From: Allolobophora icterica
Taxonomy: Eukaryota; Annelida; Clitellata; Crassiclitellata; Lumbricidae
DNA length: 64,000 nucleotides
NCBI GenBank assembly: GCA_963556255.1
Contig: OY744617.1
Location: 25,451,689 to 25,515,688, forward strand
Direction of reading: 5' to 3'
The translations under genes were made by a program, and so were the position numbers. Positions 12,801 to 64,000 of the stretch are shown here, in pieces (within the stretch, counting starts at the first letter, position 1; every line of letters starts with the position of its first letter). Under the pieces are notes generated by a model that was not told where the DNA came from, searched no databases, and saw only the letters and a list, made by a program, of their open reading frames with translations.

Positions 12801-15800
12801 TATAAAATTATCGTTAGGCCTTTGTGTCCTTAAGAAAATGTAAATTTGTACTTTCGACAATGGCATCATAAAGCGTGAAATGTTATCTATGCTAATTTTC
12901 AAACTCCTCAGTTATACTGTCATCAATTAATGTTTAACTGTTGTACATGCAATCAGTAACTTCTATCGTTTCGGTGTCCAGGGCCAATGCATCAGCCGAT
13001 GGCGTACCAAAACCAAGCCGTAGTCAGGCCACTATCCAGAAGATCGTTATTCCAATACATATTTAGTTGGCAGGTGTCCTAACGTGACATCCTATTCTCT
13101 GAATGTCTCACTTTCTCAATTTGCTTATACTTATTATGAGAATTCATAACTGCAACCAAAACTTGCAAAGTACTCTCCCGACGACTATGCTTTTAAACGC
13201 AATCTCTTTATCTATAAAGTACGAATTGATTTTTAAGCACTCAAAACATATTTATAACATATGCAAATTATACATACCTTTCAATTTTATGTCCGCAGCA
13301 TAATGAGGCATTTTGTGAACAGATGCGATTGATACTGCTCCTTAATATTGCATGAATCTTTTCCTGGTTCAACACAACCTGTATATAATATAAAAGATAT
13401 GCAGACTTAGGGTTATGATTTGACCCAAAATTACTCATTTTTACTCTTATTATTTTTAAAGCGTCTGTTGCACCGACTCGTGGTCTGAGATTTTCAGTCA
13501 AATATTGCAATATGTTTATTGTCGATCTACCTTAAGCATTGGATCCTGTGAGGCATCTGCAGACTGCAGAATTAGCACTATTCCTTTATCTTTTTCTTCC
13601 GGTAATTCTAAACAAAAACATTCAACAACTTGAAGATTCATTAGTTTTCATGATATTTATTGGGTAGTTTATCGTAAAATTATCAGCAATACCACGAATG
13701 TCCGATTATAGGAAATAATTAATTATTGGTAGCAGAAATAAATTAGCTTAAGCAAATGTTTCCATTATTATGAAAACGACAAGAAAACCAGAACAAATTG
13801 AGAAATAGTGACAACATTAATAACGACTGAATATAAGTCAGATAGAAAGGGGTGAAAGAAAACCTGCAGGTCAAAATCAGGGGCATAGATTTGGTATACA
13901 AAGTGGGGTTCCAAATTTCGCATGGTTTAGGTAAAATTACCATCACAGTTTGACATGGCACATAGATTCGGACTAGTTGGATTGCCTTGGCATGGCAGTT
14001 GACCGCATGTTCTGCGACGCATCTGTTGACCATAATCACATGGTTTGGTGCAGTTTGACCACGATCCCCACGTGCCCCAGCCATTGATCGCTGGTTCCGT
14101 TGGAGATGTTGAAGGTGTAGTCGGTGGGGCTGGTGTTGTTTTGATTTCTTCTGTAGCAGTAAAATTTTGGTTAAGCACAGTAAACAAATGTAAATGTCTC
14201 ATAATTTTGTGTAAGATGGTGCACTTTGTAAACGACTGTCGTTTATAGATAGCAATAAATAACAAGCTTCTCAGGTCACTTGCAGAATGGAAGCAAAGAG
14301 AATAACTATGTGTGCAGGAGGATCACAAGAGTGTCTGTTGACCGGTAGCAGCAAGTCTTAGTAACTAATAAATGCGGTAAGTGAATTCTGCAAAATCACT
14401 GTCTGCGAAAACTGGTGCAACCCCTCACTCCCCCCAAAATAACCGACAATAAGCACTCGCAAATCGAAGTAACGAAAACAAACACATATTATGTTTTCGC
14501 TCCAGCAGATGAATGCCGACCTGTCAAGTCTAATGAATACGTATTATTATCTGACTTACATACCTCCACATTTGAATTCATCTTTAAGCCATACGAGAGG
14601 TGGTACGCACTGCTTACGGGTGGCGGCGTCGACACAGTAAGCTAGAGCACAGCCAGATGGCACAGCCAGCTGGTATACGAAATATTCACTTCCAGACTCA
14701 TTACACAGTCGTATACGAACCGTTCCATTCCATCCACAGATGTTACTAGAACTGTATGTAGCGCAAACTTCGGCGGTTACTTCCACTGTATCTAAAAATT
14801 AGAAACTCCTATCTACAGCTATTCAAATAAATAACAGTGGCTTAAATATACGCAGAAGCGCCAATAATAATGAATGTTTGTAGTACGCTACATTACTATG
14901 CTAACTCATATATAAGAGAACCCTGGTTGTGCACGGTTTGCGAAGGTCCGTGCCTTTATGACGTGGTGAGAGCCACTACCCTTTCCAGGATACTTTATGC
15001 CTCACCCGCATGGTGGAAATTTACTAGGCCTACCCAAGGGGATCGTGATAGACTGGGTGGGGGTCTTACGGCTTCTCATCAGAGGACGCTACCTCCCATA
15101 GAGCAGCACTGCCGCTTGGCCGACACTCGCCTCTTCGCAGCAGTGCGGAATATTCAGGGATATGTCCTGCATGATCTGCTGCCACCAATCAAACGCACAG
15201 GCCACTTCCTGCGTCCACGAGCTCACGACCTGGAAATCCCGACCGCTGATAGCTTGGATAGAAAACGTTCATCATCAGGATGCTCTATGAAGCAGCTTAG
15301 TATGTGCATTGGGTAAAAAAACAATACAAATGGGGCATATTTGAGACAAATATTAGTACTTAATAATAGTTTATTAGTAGTAGTATATACATATAATCTG
15401 TATGGACACGTTTGATGTTGCTGTACACCAAAATGCAGTTTGCAATTGGTTCAAATAAAAAGGATTCTATTCTATATTATCAAGTACTACACATCATTGG
15501 TTTTATCTTATTGTTACCTTATATAACACTAGTAGCCTATTATCCTAGCGCTACCAAATAGCCTACCATGTACCATAAACTGCTACCAAGTAATAATTAA
15601 AATAATAATTATATTCCTTATTATTTCAAGCCGACAAACACAGTAAGATTACATTGAAACATGAAAGTACAATCAAGATCTTAATGAAACACACGGTTTG
15701 GCAGCCATGCAAGGCGCTGCCCTAGAGGGGTTACGGGAGTCGATCCGCGTACCTTATGCTCTCCTGGCCATGAGTGTTACCACTACTCTATCCCCCTCCC

Positions 15801-17120
15801 AAGAGAGTACCAGTACCATCAAGTACTACCAAGTTAGTACTATCATTATTGCCTATTGGCCTAACTATCACTATTGCGTAATCAATATTTTTGTAGCGCA
15901 AGCGACAATAACTAAACGTGGGAGCAAAAGAGCGCGTTGCTTCAATACGGCCTAATGGTAGCTCGAGTACTTGCCGTGAAGGAGACTTATTGACGGGAAC
16001 ATATATCAAGCACGTTTATTGACCAACTTTAAACGTACAAGCCGATTGATTTGAAGCTGTACAGAGTTATATGGGCCTACACGTTGGCGAAATCACCGTC
16101 GGTACATGAGCGAGTTACTGGTGGCGCCCCAAGTGACATCCAGTATGCCTACAATGTCGCACTATGATTAGGCCCCCTATCCCAAAAACCCTTTAAGAGT
16201 TATGCACAGTTTTGCTTATGTAATTTGACGATTGTGACGGTAAAAAGTTTTGAAAGGCGACAGGAAAGGTAAATTCTATCGTTGATGTATGCATACTGTC
16301 AGGCCCGGTTCGTCCGTTAGGCAAACTAGGCAGCCGCCTAGGGCCGCCGATTTTTAGGGGCCGCCAATTTTCCATTGTTCCAAAATTATTTAATTATTAT
16401 TCGCCGGATGGAAGTATTATAGTGTTGGTTTATAGTGTCGGTGTAATAAATCGCGTAGGTGTAACCGGGAATTCCTTTAAAAAACGGTCATGACATTCAT
16501 TTGTGAGGCGAATTCCTAAAAAACAAAAAAAAAACAAAAAAAGGTCATCAACTTTTTTGTAAGATGAAATTCCAAAAAAGATGGTTGAAATTACCATGAC
16601 GAAAATCTTAACATTTTTGGACGGTTTGCTTAGGGATGCCAGTTTGCCTAGGGCGGCCAGTTTGCCTAGGGCCGCCAAATGTCTTGAGCCGGGCCTGCAT
16701 ACTGTATATGTATAAATGTTTGTATGTATTAATGTAAGCATGTATATGTATGTATTTATGTATGCGTGCATTTATGCATGTGTGTAGGCATGCTTGTGTG
16801 TACAAGTACAGTATGTATGCATGTAAAACATAGACTGAACATGCATTCATCTATGTATGTGAGTAGGCATGTAAGCATGTGTATTCAAATCTATACATGT
16901 ATATTTGTATGTATGAATGTATGAATATATCTTTGTATGTATCTGTAAACGTATGTTTTGTATGAATTAATATATGTATTTATGTATATATGTGCATGTA
17001 TGTATGCATTTATGTATGTATAATATTATACATAATATGTATGTAGGTCTATGATGAATTCATAATTGCAGGAAAAACGCGATAAAAATTATTTGATTAT
17101 TAATGCAGTAATAATAATAA

Positions 17121-17151
<31 letters not shown>

Positions 17152-17157
17152 AATAAC

Positions 17158-17193
<36 letters not shown>

Positions 17194-18254
17194 CAGTAAT
17201 AACAATAATTCGTACCGTAATATTTTAAAGTGTTACCTGTCGGGTGTGTTCCGTTTAGCCAGATTGGCGCTTGAGTCCCACAGTACCAAGGTGCAACTGG
17301 TTTCTCGATCAGTCTATTACCTGCGTCGTGTTCAAATCGATACCAGGTATCTGGAAAATCAGCACATACAGCATAAATTATATCCGTACGGCACTATCTT
17401 CGCACTATGTACATGTACAGTATGTAAGTATTGCGTCTGAATGGCTGCCACATTCACTGCCGGTGGATTGTTGTTTCGAAACGTGGCACTGCATTTTACG
17501 TCTGTGATGTTCCAGGTGGTTGGGCCGTCTACATGGAACAGACTCCTTTTGTATCTGCGCGTTGTCTTAGTTGGCAATTTTGCATGCTGTTTCTACCAGC
17601 ACTGGAACACTGGACTGGCAAGGCCTCTGAGTAGTTATCTATACAGGTGCTATACAAATGATCTGAATGAGTGAGCATAGAAAAGAACAAAAGAGTAAAC
17701 AAAATATATCCACGCTACAGTAAAAAAATTAGAACAAAAAGACGTGTTAGTCTCTAATAATTTATTCATACCACGCCACCACACAATATATGACAAAATA
17801 ATTGTGTTATTATCTGGAAGAGTTGAATGATGCCTAGCTCACCGCCATTCAGATATGCATCACAGACTGATGTGGTTGTGTCCCAGGAATTAAAGTCGCT
17901 GCTTCGCCGACCAAATTCCATCCACATTTTGGTGTAATTTGTACAGGGATCCGCGCTGATGAATCCTGGAATCACAATTTTAAAATGCTCTATAAATAGC
18001 AGAACTGCAGGGTTGTATTGTAGCCTAGACTTGAGTGAGGTAATAATTACTCAATATCACCATATTCATTTATCATCAGTAATAATCATCATCAAACGCT
18101 CTGACCTTCTGGATATAACTTGGCTTTGATGTGCCATCGGTTGTTGCCTTGTGTATTAGATAGCGCCGCTATGGAAGTTATTAATTACCAAATAAATAAT
18201 ATGGGTGCCAACATCATCATTACCATCATCATCGTAGTCGTCATCATCATCACC

Positions 18255-18286
<32 letters not shown>

Positions 18287-19091
18287 CATCAACATAGGCA
18301 TCCTCATCATCATTATGACCATCATCATCATAGGCATCATCATCATCATCATAATTATCATCAGCAGCAGCAGCATCATTTTTGGCATCATCTTTGTTAT
18401 TCCAATATACCTCTTCTTTCTCCTCCTCTTCCTGCTACTCCTTTTCATGATCATCATCATCATCACCACCACCAACAACAGCAGAAGCACCACATTTCTG
18501 TCATTGCGATTGGATCATTATTGTCTCCGTGTCAACTTTGTCATTACGATTGTATCATCATTGTCTCAAGGTCAACTTTATCATAACGATTGTATCATTA
18601 TTGTCTCCATGTCAACTTTGTCATTACGATTGTATCATCATTGTCTCCAGGTCAACTTTCCAAGTCCAATTGACTATCTACTTTTGTACGGGATGGTAAC
18701 AAATGATCTAGGCGTAATGTAACATTGTGTTGGATCGTATGTATACACAAGCCTCGCCTCTCAATCATGCAACGCCGCTCCCTCTCGGGTGCTGGCCCAA
18801 CAACCTGGAATGAAGGGGCGCTACATAAATGTTCCTTTGTAATAATAATAGTATGATGTGCAGTATAGAATTAACCACGCTCGACAGAATTATCTTAAAC
18901 ATACATGTTTTACGGACAGCAAAGCAGAATAATGCCTTACATTCCGTCACATAAGGAAAATGTTTGAACGCTATTTGAACTTTTCAATCGCGTGCATATC
19001 AGTTTAATTAAAAATGTGCAGATATTACTGTCCTCTAACCTGAAATCAGTGCTAGGATTAGAATTGTTTCAAACGCGCGCCTTGCTGCCAT
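9803..19091 (-). CDS. D8C-TSP1 type I membrane protein, gene 2 (complete model, 486 aa)
   Basis: Twelve exons read leftward: 19040-19091, 17843-17965, 17237-17350, 14564-14791, 13941-14150, 13531-13607, 13278-13378, 12617-12706, 11740-11902, 10936-11096, 10276-10311, 9803-9908. They sum to 1461 nt with every phase matching and a TAA at 9803-9805. Order: signal peptide (ETILILALIS core); D8C domain (cysteine-rich, WYRF, CGTQAPIW, ICGWNG); a Pro/Thr linker and TSP1 (WGTWGSWSNC, RRRTCG); an unrecognised domain of about 140 residues; a membrane helix with CIVPIVVCC and AIAIIIGCI; a cytoplasmic tail of about 48 residues opening KKSKERPKSAD. All splice sites are GT-AG except the 11740 donor, which reads CAG|GCAAGT, a GC-AG intron. 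The likely role is cell-surface binding; the partner is unknown. Tandem paralogue of gene 1. Confidence 0.85.
9909..10935. other. gene 2 introns around the tail exon
   Basis: Two introns flanking the 36-nt exon 10276-10311. No repeat or RNA gene seen apart from short TA-rich runs near 10540-10560. The intron 11097-11739 is likewise featureless. Confidence 0.5.
11903..12616. other. gene 2 intron with a LINE-tail fragment
   Basis: Around 12220-12262 the minus strand reads as the 3' tail of the LINE family seen at 21270 and 54250 (TAGAAATTTAGAG followed by ACGATTACGATTA). The rest is unremarkable, as are introns 12707-13277, 13379-13530, 13608-13940 and 14151-14563. Confidence 0.5.
14900..15478 (+). 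mobile_element. non-LTR retrotransposon 3' fragment
   Basis: In a gene 2 intron. An open frame of about 148 codons matches the C-terminal end of non-LTR reverse transcriptase proteins: VRATTLSRILYASPAWW, LFAAVRNIQGYVLHDLLPP and HFLRPRAHDLEIP. A non-coding tail ends in AATAAAAAGG plus ATTCT repeats. 5'-truncated, so dead on arrival. Antisense to the host gene. Confidence 0.75.
15600..15800 (-). mobile_element. tRNA-derived SINE, family 1
   Basis: Shares CAGCCATGCAAGGCGC, a GGGTTACGGGA...GATC block and GTTACCACTACTCTAT with copies at about 43935-44165 and 60205-60485. On the minus strand the high-coordinate end looks like a pol III head (box A AGAGTAGTGGTAACACTCA, box B-like block around GGGATCG in the 60 kb copy). 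Confidence 0.6.
16300..16697. mobile_element. hAT-like MITE with perfect 8-bp duplication
   Basis: 398 bp bounded by CAGGCCCGGTTC and its inverted partner GAGCCGGGCCTG. Flanked on both sides by CATACTGT (16292-16299 and 16698-16705), the 8-bp target duplication expected of hAT elements. Inner blocks around CCTAGGGCCGCC are also inverted or repeated. No transposase, so non-autonomous. Confidence 0.85.
16706..17055. repeat. degenerate (ATGT)n-rich tract
   Basis: GTATGTAT-type degenerate tetranucleotide sequence directly after the MITE. Confidence 0.8.
17107..17190. repeat. (AAT)n microsatellite
   Basis: AAT trinucleotide run with occasional substitutions, in a gene 2 intron next to the 114-nt exon. 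Confidence 0.9.
18210..18480. repeat. (ATC)n-rich compound microsatellite
   Basis: ATC/CAT trinucleotides with TCC and CAG interruptions in the first intron of gene 2. It opens long low-complexity frames on both strands (poly-Ile, poly-Met), which are not genes. Confidence 0.9.
18496..18660. repeat. minisatellite, about 45-bp unit, four copies
   Basis: Successive units read GTCATTACGATTGTATCATC...TTGTCTCC.GGTCAACTTT with few differences, directly after the ATC tract. Confidence 0.8.
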
Positions 19092-19710
19092 AGCTGTAGA
19101 AAAACGAATAACACGAACGGCTGTCTTTCCTAGCGTCCGTATGCACACTTTCTTAGCAACTGGCAATTGTTTACCTCGGTAGGCCAATGATTACTTTTAA
19201 GTACCCTCAGCAGTTCTCTGATTACGCATTTAGATCGAGTGTTTTATTTACAGTCTCTCGATAGGCGTCTCGCACGCATGCCACCGGGCCTCTATTATGC
19301 AAAACATGACCACGAACAGGAAGAAAGACGCATTTAAGTATTACACAAATGTGTTGAAACAAAGTAGTGATCAGATGCATAAAATTATGGTAATAGTATC
19401 ATGCACCTGATCATTACTTTGTTTCAACGCTGGCAATGGCTGATCTGGTGTTATAGGCCTCTGGGCCAATAAATACCAGTTTCGACTAACTTTCCAAGAA
19501 ACTAGCGTTGGAAATTCCCTATTTCAGGTGGTTGCTGACGGAGCAACTTCACAATCTTGCGTCACCTAGGCCCTAAATGTAGGATAAGCTCAAGAGGCTT
19601 GTATATAATACATCTTACATGCATGCTTAACTTAATAAGAGGCCGCAACTTCTAGACTTCAAATCGCTGCGGTGGTGACTTTGAAACGACGACACGGTGT
19701 AGGACAAGGA
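19092..19710. promoter_or_regulatory. divergent promoter region, gene 2 and VWDE-like gene
   Basis: The 619 bp between the gene 2 start codon (minus, 19089-19091) and the VWDE-like start codon (plus, 19711). Two genes sharing a homologous D8C module are transcribed away from it, so promoters for both probably lie here. No canonical TATA box is obvious. It contains a strong inverted repeat at 19353-19428. Confidence 0.5.
19353..19428. repeat. 28-bp inverted repeat (hairpin)
   Basis: Left arm 19353-19380 starts GTTGAAACAAAGTAGTGATC. Right arm 19401-19428 is its inverted copy with about two mismatches. A 20-bp AT-rich loop separates them. Could be a regulatory cruciform or a small foldback element. 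Confidence 0.8.
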
Positions 19711-63416
<43,706 letters not shown>

Positions 63417-64000
63417 GTTGGCTATTTTCATTTGACCGACTGTTGCTCAGTTGCTTCGTGTCCCGAATGTCTTTCAATTTATTAAGATGAATTTGAGTAA
63501 GTGACTCGAACTAAGGCCGTCTGGCTATCATGTCTAATTTATAAATTATTGATGTAATTTCGTCAACTACTGTGGTACAAACATTGACCTACATAGCCTA
63601 CATGAAGAAACAACATAGCTCTTTTTGGCACACGGCAACTATCTGAAAGGTAATAGGAAAATGTTATGATCTTCTGACTCATACAATTTATAGCTTCTGT
63701 TGCAAGCTGTGCACTTAAACTCTCCCCAGGATTCTTACTTCACAATGATATCCAGATCGAACTAATATTCTGGCACTGGCGGAATTAATTTCATATTGCG
63801 CTTGGTTTTCAATACTGTTTCCATATCGCCGCTCTTGTGTGGCGCCGGTATACTTAAGGAGATTTACATTTTCATTTACTCAATTCGATTTATTTGTATA
63901 GCCTACTCTTTCATGCACTGAAGTTAGTGGTAGTCGTTTACAAGCCCAATTCGCCATTTTGTGAAATTCTGTTTCTGTAACATACTTGGTTGCACAAAAC
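63417..64000. other. VWDE-like intron to window end
   Basis: No further exon, repeat or RNA gene seen. Confidence 0.5.

Noticed and set aside
18120..18722. 200-codon plus frame and 102-codon minus frame
   Set aside because: Open because of the ATC trinucleotide tract and the 45-bp minisatellite inside gene 2 intron 1.

Overview
This is nuclear DNA of an animal. Genes are split by GT-AG introns, the proteins carry metazoan extracellular modules (uromodulin-type D8C, thrombospondin type 1, von Willebrand D, EGF), and the sequence is full of microsatellites, LINE and SINE fragments and MITEs. The domain mix and the many TAGGCCTA palindromes suggest a marine invertebrate, possibly a deuterostome such as an echinoderm or hemichordate. 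That taxon is an inference.

Host genes. Two tandem paralogues lie on the minus strand. Gene 1 starts at 6123 and runs off the left edge. Gene 2 (19091 down to 9803) could be assembled completely: 12 exons, 1461 coding bases, 486 residues. Both encode type I membrane proteins: signal peptide, D8C split over three exons, one TSP1 domain, an unrecognised membrane-proximal domain, a membrane helix and a short tail (the last two are seen only in gene 2). About 620 bp from gene 2, and divergent from it, starts a plus-strand VWDE-like gene (19711 to beyond 63416). It has the same phase-1 D8C exon module, then VWD, a VWDE-type middle region and EGF. One exon carries a frame break at a run of five G.

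Mobile DNA. The centrepiece is a complete Maverick/Polinton, 28518-46549 (18,032 bp). It has 369-bp terminal inverted repeats without indels and a perfect 6-bp target duplication TCCAAT. It sits in an intron of the VWDE-like gene. Thirteen genes run leftward and the integrase runs rightward. They form a virus-like set: protein-primed DNA polymerase, integrase, packaging ATPase, maturation protease, double jelly-roll major capsid, a penton-like minor capsid, several small virion-like proteins and two tandem fibre-like attachment proteins. The integrase is fused to a zinc ribbon and a parvovirus-type phospholipase A2 domain. The polymerase has a one-base frame break and one fibre gene has an in-frame stop, so this copy is probably not fully functional although its ends look fresh.

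Other repeats are hAT-like MITEs with 8-bp duplications (20750, 46908, 16300; 22092 with one mismatch), a Tc1/mariner-like relic (50767-52165), several plus-strand non-LTR retrotransposon fragments, at least three tRNA-derived SINE families, minisatellites and long (TTA)n, (TTG)n, (TCTG)n and (GATA)n arrays.
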